A stretch of 64,000 nt of DNA from Guillardia theta CCMP2712 (taxonomy: Eukaryota; Cryptophyceae; Pyrenomonadales; Geminigeraceae). Shown here in pieces: positions 11,287-22,100 of this stretch. The notes under the pieces are model-generated. The model was not told the origin of the DNA. It was given only the letters and a program-made list of their open reading frames with translations, and did not search any database. The stretch spans positions 477,275 to 541,274 of the forward strand of contig NW_005434673.1 of assembly GCF_000315625.1 (NCBI RefSeq). The letters run 5' to 3'. The first letter of the stretch is position 1, and the number at the start of each line of letters is the position of its first letter. The translations under genes were made by a program, and so were the position numbers.

Positions 11287-12262
11287 ATGCGCGTCTGTGT
11301 ATGCGGAAGTTCCAGCAGCTCGACGCCTAAGGCTTATCTTGACGCCAGCAAGGAGCTGGGAAGGTGATAATGTCGACCATTTCTGAGTCTTTCTCGTGCG
11401 TCTCTTGCTGTGCCAAGTGTTGTGCTGCGCTCTTCTATGGAAGTTCCATGCACGCTGCTTAACAATCATTCCATTCGTCAAAGTGAAGAGTTCCGTGATG
11501 TATACCTCGATGGTTACATGCCATGTATTATTGTCATTTCCAGGCAAAGATATTGATTCCCAGATTCATTTTTGTCTGAGATAACTAAATCTATTTTACA
11601 TCTGATCACCCAAATTATTATGTTTCAGGTTGTTGGCAGAGAGGGGACACATCTGTGTCAACGGGGGAGGTAAAACAGGCTGCATGGGAGCGCTCAACGA
11701 TGGATGCATCCATGCTGGCGGGACCACAATTGGCGTAATACACGAGATGTTTGTTGTGGATGGCGAAGAACACACAGGGTTGACGCAGATGATCGTTGCC
11801 CGCGGTGATTGCCTGGCAGAGCGAAAGAAATTACTGGTAGAGGGTGCCGATTGTGTCATTGCACTGCCAGGAGGTGTGGGTACGTGGGATGAACTTTGGG
11901 AAGTTGTTGCAGAGGTCTCTTTAGGGTTCAAGAACATCCCGATCGTTGTGATCAACACGAATGGCTTTTACGACAGCTTCAAAGCGATGCTTGCCAAGGC
12001 CATGGAGGACAAGTTGATTTACAAGGGCCCTGAGACTCTTGTTCGCTTTGAGTCAAGTGTAGTGGCAGCACTGAACTTTGCTGAGAGGATGCACGTCGCA
12101 AACAAAGACGGGCTGAGTGGAAAGACTTCTTCCAGTGGAAGAAAGGAGCACAGAACCACCAAGGCTGAGCAGGGCACAGCTTATCCTTTTGTTGCTGGAC
12201 TCCTCTTCGGTACGATCACCCTCCTGCTAGTCCAAAGCAAGCTCGGACTGTTACGGGTTTGA
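11287..12262 (+). CDS. LOG-family (lysine decarboxylase-like) phosphoribohydrolase with C-terminal membrane tail
   Basis: Two exons, 11287-11363 and 11629-12262, joined in phase 2 across a 265-nt intron; 236 aa. Exon 1 carries the family N-terminus (RVCVCGSSSSSTPKAYLDAS). Exon 2 has NGGGKTGCMGALNDG and the nucleotide-binding signature LPGGVGTWDELWE, with the catalytic-type Arg/Glu region (CLAERKKLL). LOG enzymes release cytokinin or other nucleobases from nucleoside 5'-monophosphates; algal members may act more broadly on nucleotides. Unusually, after a Lys/Ser-rich linker the protein ends in a hydrophobic helix (PFVAGLLFGTITLLLV) five to nine residues before the stop, which predicts a tail-anchored protein. 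The start ATG follows a Lys-rich in-frame region without an earlier ATG. Confidence 0.85.
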
Positions 12263-12429
12263 TTCAAGATCTGCCACGGTTAGTCACAGATTTTCTTTGC
12301 CAGTTGTTTTCACTGTCAAGCCATGTTAGCTCTCACCAGACAGCTCGAAGTTTTACCGTGGACAGTCAGTGGCCTCGGGGCAGTTCCCGCTCAGTTCTCT
12401 TCTCTGATTTTGTTTCTTCTAAAATAAAC

Positions 12430-12995
12430 TTAAGACTGTGACTTGTTTGATCTTTAGATCGGACCCGCCCGGCCCGCCGGGGCCGCGCGCGGCCCGGCAC
12501 CGTATAGTACCGGCGGTACCGTAGGCTGCAGTCGCGGCGGCCGGGCACTGCACGACGGTACTCAGGTGTCACGTTCAACTTGGCAACTTGAACGGTTACA
12601 ATGATCAAGTTGCAGCCCGGCACCCGGTCACCGTCCCGAGTCCGAACCGTTCGGAACCGTGCCGGCGGCGGTGCCAAAAGGCGGCGTGGGCCCCGGCCGC
12701 CCGGCCGCCCCGGGCGGGCGGGCCTCCGGTCGGAGGCTGAGTCCGATCCGACTCGCCTCAGCCTCCCGGAGCCTCCGAGTCCGCTCAGGCTATCGGGCCT
12801 CCGAGGCTGACGGTCCGATCCGAGCCTCCCGGAGCCGGCGAGTCCGCTCGGGCTATCGGCCCGGGGTTCGGCCCGGGTACCGGCGGTCGCCGCCGTCCGG
12901 CGATCAGTGCAAGTATCGGGCCCGGGGCCCTTCTCGGAAGTTCAAGGGTTGCCGCCGCCGCCGGTCACGGTTACCGGAGACTCCTGTAGGGAGAC
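12430..12995. repeat. CCGG-rich GC island with internal tandem duplication
   Basis: Extremely GC-rich, built from GGCCCGG, CCGGAGCC and GTACCGG words. A roughly 65-bp segment beginning CCTCCCGGAGCC is present twice in tandem (about 12763-12830 and 12818-12895). ORFs here are compositional artefacts. Similar islands occur at about 15890-16450, 18560-19190, 35450-36180, 37850-38010 and 52070-52345, suggesting a dispersed repeat family. Confidence 0.6.
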
Positions 12996-13344
12996 TGGCA
13001 GCAGGGGGCATCTTGTTACAAGGACGAAGGAGTGCAGCGGTGGTTCCGAAGTGTGACAGCTTCGAAGACAGACGTCATGCTGCAGAGAGCCGTTGGTAGC
13101 ATTTTTGCGATGACAGGAAGCGGGAAAAGGGGAGCAAAAGGCTTCCAGGCAACCTGTGTACATTTTCAGAGGCGTTTCGCTGGCTCTTGTGCCAAGTCAA
13201 CGTGCCATGGCGTTGACTTCGACACACGGATCGAAGTAGGTGGGACAGGTACATGATCGCATGGTGATCAAGGGCGTCTTGCAAACTTCTGACAACTTGG
13301 CACCTTGCTGTGTGTGCCTCTACAGTGATTCATTCGAACATGCC

Positions 13345-13946
13345 TCATGATGACGGAAAGTCCCCACGCACTTCGCCATCTCCAAAGGTGTGAGAAACTA
13401 AGACCGTTGGCTTGCCTTGTAATGCCTGGCAGGACCTCGTCATGGCAGGGTTGGCAGCGTGCACGAGCATGACGTTGCAGACAAGGGCAAGAACAATGAT
13501 AGAGTCCGGAAAGATGGAAAGGGGGAGCTTCAAGAGGGTGAGTTGCATGCTGACAAGCAGAGCATGAAAGTAGCTCACAAATCGGCGCAGATAGATGTGC
13601 ATGCCTATGATAGCACTCCGCAAGGCAAGCACATGCCAACACGGTCATCTTACAGGGGGGAAACGGAGAGTGTGGCTGATTGGGCAGCGCAGGGTGAATC
13701 TCAAGATCTGCGTGACCGGGAGCTTATCTGCAGCTCAAAGGCGGCAACTCCTTGCAGCTGCAGATATGTGGTGAGGAGACACGCTAGAATGTAAAGAGGT
13801 TGAACCTCACCTCTTATTGCAGTCCAGTCAAACAGATGCTCAAGGGGAAGGTGGAGGAGGGAATCGAAGTTGAAGTTGTAGTTGAGGAGGAGACGGGCAC
13901 GAGCTGATTGTGCGAAATTTGACATTTCATCTTGGCTTGAATTCAA
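13345..13946 (-). CDS. putative small membrane protein, three exons
   Basis: Exons 13811-13946, 13654-13707 and 13345-13604 join with GT-AG introns of 103 and 49 nt and correct phase, giving 149 aa. The N-terminal part is soluble (MNSSQDEMSNFAQSARARLL). The last exon holds two hydrophobic stretches, around FHALLVSMQLTLLKLPLSIF and DSIIVLALVCNVMLVHA, consistent with membrane helices. I recognise no family. Alternative acceptors exist in the first intron, so the middle exon is the least certain part. Confidence 0.35.
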
Positions 13947-14120
13947 TGATCACTTCATTACATGCTGTATGCCTTTTGAACCTTTCTCATCTTGCAATTG
14001 AACCTCTCTCATCTAATACATATTTACACACCGCGTAACAACAATCACGTTAAGTCGAACATGTCTGAGTATTCTACACTTTCAACAGGATGGATGGGGT
14101 CAGATTCATGTGTTGAACCA

Positions 14121-14842
14121 TCACCCATCGAGCTCCATCATGAACATCTCTTCTTCAAACCTACTGCATGATCTACTACGTGCTCCCTTTTTCATACCGG
14201 GCAAGAATGCATTCGGAACCACGTCGTCAAGAAGGTCGAAGTTGTCCTCTGGAGACAGCATGCCATCCTCCAGTGAAGAAGGCAAGTCATCAACATCCAG
14301 TGTGCTGTCATAGCTCGGTGTGCCGTTTTCCTCGTCAGCCCACCCGTCGGCTGGTTCGAGGTGTACTATGATCCCATAGCAATCGTGAACTGAATGAATC
14401 CTATAGGGGACGCACGAGCTTTGGATCAACATGGCATATCCCTGACCTCCAACAGGGAAGTTCATGGTCATGATCTGTCCATCTCCCTGCTTCAATTGAA
14501 CTTCGACAGACTGCTCTCCCTGCATCTCATCTGAAAGTATTATGATGCATGTGAATCCTGCCTTGTCAATTTGCCAATCATCGCTTGCTATTTCGCCCTT
14601 GCCTATCCTTCTGATCTTAGTTGAGATTCCTAGGGATGAATCATGTACGACGACTGGCACCTGATCATGTTTAATGTCACTTACAAAATTCGAACAAATT
14701 TTCACATTGCTCACGTCAATCATTCGATTTATGAGGTTTGAGAATGTATCAGAGCTCCATAGATCGCAAAGATTGAGAGAGCAATGATAAAACTCGGATT
14801 TGGCGGAGTCAGAATTCATTTCGAGTATGAGCTGCAATGCAA
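14121..14842 (-). CDS. hypothetical protein, acidic C-terminus, probably last exon
   Basis: A long open block that most likely starts after the acceptor GCATTGCAG at about 14843; an in-frame ATG (MNSDSAKSEFYH) at 14819 is an alternative start. The central part has alternating beta-strand character (GFTCIIILSDEMQG, VQLKQGDGQIMTM, GYGIIVHLEP-like), followed by an acidic tail and a short basic patch before MMELDG and stop. A jelly-roll or 2OG-oxygenase-like fold is conceivable, but I cannot see its metal-binding His/Asp set, so I leave it unassigned. Any upstream exon would lie near 14870-15000. Confidence 0.45.
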
Positions 14843-15206
14843 GCTTCAGAAACAATTTGTGATACTACATGGGGAGTTCAATAAAGCATAGCAGAAAAAA
14901 ATTACCTCGTTTCTGACTGCTTGGCAAAATTGATAATTTAGCATGGGAAATGGGTCTGAGCAGGCAAATGACGAACACCAAGCTGTTGCCTTCTTACCAT
15001 ATCCTAAATCCTGTCAAATTTGCTTTCTGTTAGCGCAAACCTGTGAACATGGAAACACCAACATGGCAACCGACATGCGCAAAGACATCAGATCACACCA
15101 AGACATACCGAGAGTGTGTGTGATGAAAGAGGCCCTTGCATGGCTGCTTCAAATGCGCTCTTCGACATTGCGCGCACGACTCCTCCACGCCCTGGCGACG
15201 CCATAG

Positions 15207-15885
15207 CCAACGACGGCTCGTATGGTGATGAGGAGATAAGTACCCTCGGACTGAAGGGGTGGGGGTGACACTATACCCAATATTACGACTGCAAGTTACA
15301 GACATTTGTATGGGTAGGGGTACCCTGAGTAGGGGTGTGTGTTTTCAGCCCATTGACTGAAGGGGACACTGAACTTACCACCCGTACGTTTTACATATAT
15401 TTGAAGGGGTGATTGACTCCACCCTACCCGTCATGCTCCACCCTACCCCCAGGTACTTGTTCTGTACTTTTGCAGCCCTCATCCTGTGACCCTGGTAAGC
15501 GCTCGATGCCAATGAAGAGGGGTAGGGGGTATGAATGCAGGGGTTTTAAATGCTATTCCTGGGGGGGGTGATGATTAGCATCGCAAGGGTACTTACGCTG
15601 CAATCGTGATATCCAGGGGTGGAGATTATAAAGGTGTGAATTAAAAGGGGTACCTGGGGTTATATTCCCCATTCTTGGTGGGGGTAGGTCGAGTAAAGTG
15701 CACGAAGCCCGAAGGAAGGTAATAAAGGCGTAGTTACCCACCCCCACCCCCAGGCCTATTCCCAGAACCCATGAAGTCCATTCAAATGATCACCCCCTCT
15801 TCCTCCTTTCTTTGAACCCCTTTCTCAAGGAGAAACCGTGATTACTACCACCCTACCCCTGAGAACCCTGGACCTCGGGCGGGCC
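15207..15885. repeat. CCCTACCCC/GGGGTAGGG-rich island
   Basis: Non-coding sequence dominated by GGGGTAGGG, CCACCCTACCCC and GGTACC words on both strands, interspersed with unique AT-rich bits. Comparable islands lie at about 34380-35420, 41165-41360, 46730-47480 and 60470-60660. The words resemble degenerate telomere-like repeats, but there is no regular array. No gene is supported here. Confidence 0.6.
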
Positions 15886-16450
15886 GTAGGGGAACATTAG
15901 CTGCGATGTGACCCGAGGCTAAAATAAAAATGATTTAATATCCACCGTGCCGTGGCGGGCCGCTACAGTACCGGAGTCCGGCCGGCGGCTTGGCCGGGCC
16001 CGGGGGGGCGGTTCAAGTCAAGTTAGTTAGGCTCGCCTCGGGCCGGGCCTCGCCTCGTGGACGGACTCGACTCTCATGTTATAGTAATGGTACGGCCCCC
16101 GGGAGTGGATGCCAGATGATTGAATACTATCATCGGATACAGGCCGTCGGCAACTAATAAGCCCGGCCGGGCCTTATGTTAGGCGGGAACATAGAAACTT
16201 TGCAGGGAAGAAACAAGAGCCTCCATCATCATGGCATCAAAACTTAAGCAAAGGTTGTGTGTTCATAAGGTTGAACCGTGCGACATATTTTTTATTAAGC
16301 CCGTAGGCCCAGTGTCCCCGGCCGGCGGGGCCCCGCGGCGGCGGCCCGTCCGATCACCGCCGGGCCGGTGCCAGCCGCGCCAGAGTGACGCCGGCGCCGG
16401 CCCAGCCTGAGTCCGGGCCCGTCTCAGCGGCCGCCGAGCCGGGCACCGTT
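15886..16450. repeat. CCGG-rich GC island
   Basis: GC-rich segment with GGCCGGGCCCGG, GTACCGGAGTCCGG and GCCTCGCCTCG words, like the island at 12430-12995. A short AT-rich break lies near 16085-16280. No coding signal on either strand. Confidence 0.55.
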
Positions 16451-16650
16451 GAAGTTCAGTATTACACAGTATCAAGCCTTGATGATTCAGTTTGTTTCTG
16501 TCTGCTGTTTCACAGTGTTCACACCGACCGCGGTGCTGGCACTCGGAGTAGCAGTGATCCCCAGGAGGCCACAGGCAGCTCCCCAGAAAATTGAGACTCC
16601 GAGCTCGAAGCTGGTAAGACCGACGCAAGTCACGAATCACCAAGTTGAAC

Positions 16651-18063
16651 TCAAGCTGAAGAACACCTGTAGCGCGAGAAGAAGGAACGAAAGCTTCCAG
16701 ACTTCTTCTTGCCATCCTCAGCCCCTGCGAAGCAAGTCGGAGCCAGTAAGAGATGCGTTTGCCTTGGCCCCGCAGCTTTACCAACTCCCTTCACTCTGGC
16801 AAAGTCCAGCTTCCATCCGCGGCGCTCAGCAATCTTCCTCAGCCTTGAGCCCGGGCGGACTACGTACGCCTCTGAGACCTGGATCATCTCAGCTCCTGAA
16901 ATCCGGCACAGCAACCAGTATCCTTGTCACCTCCTCCAAGAACGGCACGTCATACATCGAGTTTCCCACGCCCGTCGTCCCCCTGAGGGTTAGACCTATG
17001 GGTCCAGCCTGAGTTGGGAGGAGCCGCCAGGGAGTCTATACCTGATCCTTTCAAGTTGCTGGGGAGATGCTCGAGCAGCTTCTGCCTCTTCCTCTCCAGC
17101 ACGCACACGTCCCCCAAGACGTTTCCAGTATACCTCCCGTTCTTGATCTCCATCCTTGTTGCGATGACAGAGCATCTTGAAGAGGCGGAGAGGGCATCAG
17201 ACCACAATCCATGTCACGCTCTCCACAGGTAACTCTCACCCCAAGTCGTGTGCCAGGGACTCTATCATGGGTTCAACATTGCCGGATAGCAGGAAGACTT
17301 TCCTTCCAGCTCCTTGCTGGGCCCTAGACGAGACTTTCAGCGACATACCCTGAGGGCAGCATGTGCGGATCAACCGCAAGTGCTCGAGAACTTGAGGGTA
17401 TGCGCGAGACATAATTCCCGATGCGACCTGTGGCATCCATCGATGAGTATTGGAGTTCAACCGCGTTTCCCTCCTCACGATCTTGGAGGCCAAGGAAGCG
17501 TCCTGCTGTGTGACCCCTCTGAGGATGATCCCTACAAGAAGTTGATCAGCCTGTGGCTTCTTCTCGTCCGGCCATGAAGCGCCTGACCGGCAAGGAGCCT
17601 CGCAGCCTTCGCTTCATCGAAGAGGGCGAGGATGCCGATGAAGGGAATTGTAAGACATATCTGCGACCGTCTTCGCTCAATCGCTGTTGCCCGGCACTTG
17701 ACATGTTCACCTGAAACCTCTTGATCGCTCTCTGCCTCGGATGCGGGAGAGCTCCGACAAACCACCAGGCGCAGTGCCCCATGGTTCCATGGTACAACTT
17801 GAATGAGTCGTTACATCGAGATAATTTGGGGCGGGGGGGGCGTTACTGTGCCGTCGACGTCGTAGTAGCAGTTTCCTCTGTGCTCCTGGGAGCCTCCACG
17901 GAGATGGAGAGATGTTGGTGCAGACAGCCTCCTCCTCGACTGATGGCTGGGTCAGGAGAGGGCGACTAGCAAGCTGTAAAAATTTATCTGCATACCAGCG
18001 CGCTCCCAGACAACAATCCAGCGCTGCTGAGGATCTAGATGAGGGTGAGAGGCAGGTTACCAA
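16651..18063 (-). CDS. HAD-superfamily subfamily IB hydrolase
   Basis: Nine exons: 17926-18063, 17847-17885, 17711-17797, 17588-17660, 17349-17531, 17240-17312, 17042-17175, 16916-16995, 16651-16878 (344 aa; introns 36-64 nt). HAD motif I is YYDVDGT, with the nucleophile and acid Asp present, in exon 2. Motif II is the Ser of FLLSGNVEPM. The typical IB segment VIATRMEIKNGRYTGNV and basic Lys region (ERKRQKLLEH) follow, then motif IV as GNSMYDVPFLEE and the C-terminal RPGSRLRKIAERRGWKLDF. IB enzymes dephosphorylate phosphoserine-like or lipid phosphate substrates; the same domain heads plant GPATs. The hydrophobic exon 4 (FIGILALF) is usual in this subgroup. The first acid of motif IV reads Asn, which may lower Mg binding. 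The first exon is the least certain. Confidence 0.75.
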
Positions 18064-19152
18064 CCCCTGGCAATTTTACCTTGCATCTGCTGTTGTGGTT
18101 GAAGAGACTATGAGGTGGGATCCATCTGCAATTCAACGCACCAGTGTCACATGACTTCACCCTCCGACGTTGAGCTCGCGACGATTTCAGTTCTCAATCC
18201 CTACATCACATCTCCTTTGAGTTTACATCATCCTCTAGCCTCCATTGCAATTGTCTAGTGCATATAGCCTTTTCCTCCTGTTATCCTTCTCGTTCCCTGA
18301 TTTCCCATGGCCTACACCCTTCGAACCGTTCATCTGTTCACCCCCGAGTCTCCTCCACTCTGCTTCCTTGTCCTCTCCTGTCTCCTTGTACAGACCATGC
18401 CGATCTCTACTCTTCTTCGTTCATGCTCTCATTAGTCACATTCTCTCCCTCCCATCCTCCTCCCTTCCATCATATCACCGGATCGGCGATGCTGCCATGC
18501 CGGATGCCTGGCCGGATGCTGTGTGAGGTGGGGGCCGTGTGCTGAATGAGGAGCATTATATGGGCTGCCGGCTGGGCGCCCGGCCACCGTCGGGCCCGGG
18601 ACGCCGCTGCGGGGTCGGCCGTGGCTTTGACCGACTCACTAACTCAGTGTCTGTTCAGCTCAGACAGACAGTAGTAACCCGGGACTGACTGAAACAGATG
18701 TATTTGATTCACAATTTTTCACACTGACAGGATGGAACTGGCAACTGCACATCGGCCATCACTTCAAGCCTTGTCAGACTGCCCTTACAAGTCATCGCCG
18801 GTCCATTGCGGGCCGGGTTGTTGTCCTGACAGTGATCATGCATCGTACTACGCGCCTCCGAGTCACTGCCGCCGCAGAATTTGGCACTTGAACTGAGCGC
18901 CCGCCGGGCGCTCGAGCCACTCCCGGCACCAAGAGGGTCACTGCAGTTAACTTGCACTGGCGAGTTGGCCCGCAAGATCCTCTGCCTCCCTCAGAGTCTG
19001 GCTCTGACTTTCAAATTCAAGACAAGGATGGACTCCTTGAACCTATCAGACTCAGACCGACGGTCGCGACGTCACAGTGACTCAGTCAGGGCTCAGAGTG
19101 GACTTGACTCGTCAACTTGGCTGCTCTGCCAGGCTCGACCTTCAAGCCAGTT
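18064..19152. other. intergenic: CT-rich tract and GC island
   Basis: Positions 18240-18490 are CT-rich with no believable ORF. Positions 18560-18690 and 18890-19150 carry GC-island words (GGCCACCGTCGGGCCCGGGAC, CTCACTAACTCAGT). The region separates the HAD gene from the 3' end of the NPC1-like gene. No gene is supported. Confidence 0.5.
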
Positions 19153-22100
19153 TCAACTCGCTCCCTGCAGGTGTTGGGGGTCTGGGGGGAATTTGACATC
19201 TGCCTTGTCAGCTGCCAGGATCCGATCGCCGTGGAGGGCCAGCAGCACAGGGAGGAGGCAGAGGCCGAAGAAGGAGCCGCAGACGACGAGCGCCATGTAC
19301 ATCCGGAAGTAGTAGACCACGAAGATGCGGCTGTGAGCCAAGCCGAGCACGGCGACGCCGAGGAACTTGGTGACGGCGATGCCGGAGAAGACGGCACGGC
19401 CAACTCCTGTCACAGCCCTCACCACCCTTGCATCAGCTGGGCCCTTGCTGGATAGGAAGGCATGAGTGAGATGGACGCTGAACTCCACGGAGATGCCGAT
19501 GGCGGCGACGAGGTTGACAGTCGAGAGCGCGTTCAGCTTGATGTCACACAGCCCCATCACGCCGACCATGACGACCTGGGGCAGGCTAAGAAGGAAGGAG
19601 GAAGAAGGAAGGAGGAAGAAGACCTCGATGGTGACAGCAACGAACATTATCAGAAATGCACAGAAAACGTTCTGCAGTAGCAGGACGAGGACCAGGGCGA
19701 GTGCTGCGATGGCGAGCGTCGAGACCGTCAAGGCGGAGTTCTCTATCCCAAGATACTACAAGGAAAAGCATCAGCGGGAAGTTCCTGGGCAGGAGGAGTT
19801 TACCTGCTCGAAGAAAGCGTAGAAGATGCTGTAAGCATACACGTCCAGCCCGAGGTTCTTCCTGATCTTGTCCACCAGCTCTTGAGAGAAGCTGAGAGCT
19901 TTGATGTAGTCCTCCTGGGTCTGGAGAGGAGAGTGATAGCCCATGAACCGGAGGGCCGTCAGCTGCTGCACTGAGAACTTCCCCAAGTCGTCGATGTTGC
20001 GCTGCCTGCCATGGTTCTCCAGCGCTAGGATGGATCTGCAGCAAGTCAGTGTGAGGAGAAGCAGAAGGCATGTCAGCACATGTTCCCGAGATCAGCCGTA
20101 TAGTGAGCACCGCACGTCGAGCAGCTTGCAGCTTCCCCTGGATCGGACGGGCACTCCGACTTCATGAAGTAGCTGAAAAACGTTTCGATATCCGCGGCTA
20201 GCGGCATCACTGAGCTGCTGCCGAGGCAAAGGAGAAAGCGCTCACCTCGAGGAAAGCTCAGGTTGAGAGGGACGCAGGAGACCTGCGCTTCCTTGTACTT
20301 TGCGTAGCACAGGCGTTGGCAGAAAGGAGCTTCGCCTCCTTGAAGGGCAGTCAGTCTCCCCCCCCCTCTCATGCTCTCCTGCTGTTCTCCAGCACCTTCC
20401 GGGCAAAGCCCTGTTAGTCGAACTCCCCAGCAAGCTCCGGCTCCTGACGTTGCGTTGTACTTGCGGAATGCCGAATCTGGCAGGGCATGAGCGAGGCAGC
20501 CCCCTGCTACCTTGCATGGAGTAGCAGGGGCAGAAGGACAGGCGTCGGAGAACTGGAGGAGGAGGGTGTGAGGAATGGTTGATATGCCGTCAGTCGTCTC
20601 CTCACATAGGTCAAGGTGTCGTTGCAGGCGCAGAGGGGAGGGAAGGGTTCGTCAGGATGAAGCTTCGGTGTCCAATGAGCAGGGCAGACAGGCCCGCGGG
20701 TTCCGTTTCTGCTCGTCGACAGTGAGAGGAAACGGATCAAAGAGGGACAATGACGTACGAGTAGAGAGCCTGGCGGCAGCAAGCACGGGAGGGGTCACCT
20801 CGAGAGGACAAGAGCCAGGAGATCAAGTCGTCCACGATGCTTGCAACGCCTGAAAACATGCGCCATCAGCCTCGGTCACATTCCCCGACGTCCTCAGAGG
20901 ACAAGACCGGATGCAAGGTATGTCTTGTCTGGGTGACGAGCTGCATTGCTCAGGAAATTGCCAAGGGAGTCCCTGGGTTGTCAAAAACATGAGGAAATGC
21001 GCGGTTGCAGTGAGAGAGTTTCTGTACATGTCGCAAGTCTGTCGAGTACACAACTTCCGTAGAAACTCCGTGTCTGTCATGTCGATGCTCTGAGACTTGG
21101 ACTTGTTGTTGCCCCATCCATTGACTACGAAGAAGACCGGCGGGCCAACCTACAGGTGAGTTTCAATCAAAACCCCTCACATCGTGCTCAAGCTCGTGCT
21201 CAAGCTCGTGAGACAGGAACTACCTGCAACAAGTTCGCCACGTCGTAGAAATATTTGACGAGAAAAGAGTCCTTTGGCAGAGCGTCCGTCTGCAAAAGGT
21301 TTATGACTACGTCCAATTGTCAAGGTCCTCCGGAGAGATCAGCAGACCTGCTCAAGGCCGAGCTCCACGAAACAGGAGCATATCATAGCAGCAAACAGTA
21401 TCAGGATTGAGATCCAAAGAACCAGCTTGTGATAGTAGGATGACAAGAGCCAGGCCTCTAGCGTGCTCTTCCCCAAGGGCTCCCTTGGGGGGCTGGCGGC
21501 TTCTCCACCACCCTCGTGACGCTGCTGGTTCAAGAGATTCTCATCAAGATCAGTAGGCTGATACTCAAGATGCATCCAGCTCTTGATGGAACTCCATGTA
21601 GAAGCGATGCAATCCTGGTGGTCTCCCTCCCGTGTGCCTGTAGTATGCTCATGGCTGATCTCGAGGTAAGACAAGCAGACAGGAAACAGAGTCAGTTGTA
21701 TCAGAACGTCGGCGACTACAGCAAAGCATGCAAAGTATGCAAATGACTCCACTGCAGGCATCCCCGTGCTCGATCCAAGAAGGAAAGCGATCGATTCTGC
21801 AGAGGCCGCAGACACGATCGAAGGCCCAACTTGTGCTAAAGTTCTGGCACAGGCCTCAACCACTAAATCTGGGTTGTCGTTTGAAGTTTCAGCGCCCGAG
21901 GCGTCAGGCTGTCGATTCATCTCCCTCGAAGTCGATTGAAGCTGGTAGATGGACTCATCAAAACTCCACACAAGAATGAAAATGTTGTCCACCCCGATGG
22001 CAAGGATGAGGAAAGGAATGACTTCTGAGAGCACTAAAGTGGCTTTGATTCCGAAGAGCGAACACAAGGTACAGGCGATCAGAAGGCTGACAATGACCAT

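Noticed and set aside
11185-11547. Minus-strand ORF opposite the LOG first exon and intron
   Set aside because: The plus strand has a phase-consistent LOG N-terminus here.
12601-13099. Arg/Gly/Pro-rich plus-strand ORFs
   Set aside because: Composition of the GC island; no domain and tandem-duplicated DNA beneath.
14943-15206. 87-codon plus-strand ORF
   Set aside because: No neighbouring exon, motif or splice context; composition is not clearly coding.
16449-17012. 187-codon plus-strand ORF
   Set aside because: It is antisense to the HAD-IB exons, which match the family on the minus strand.
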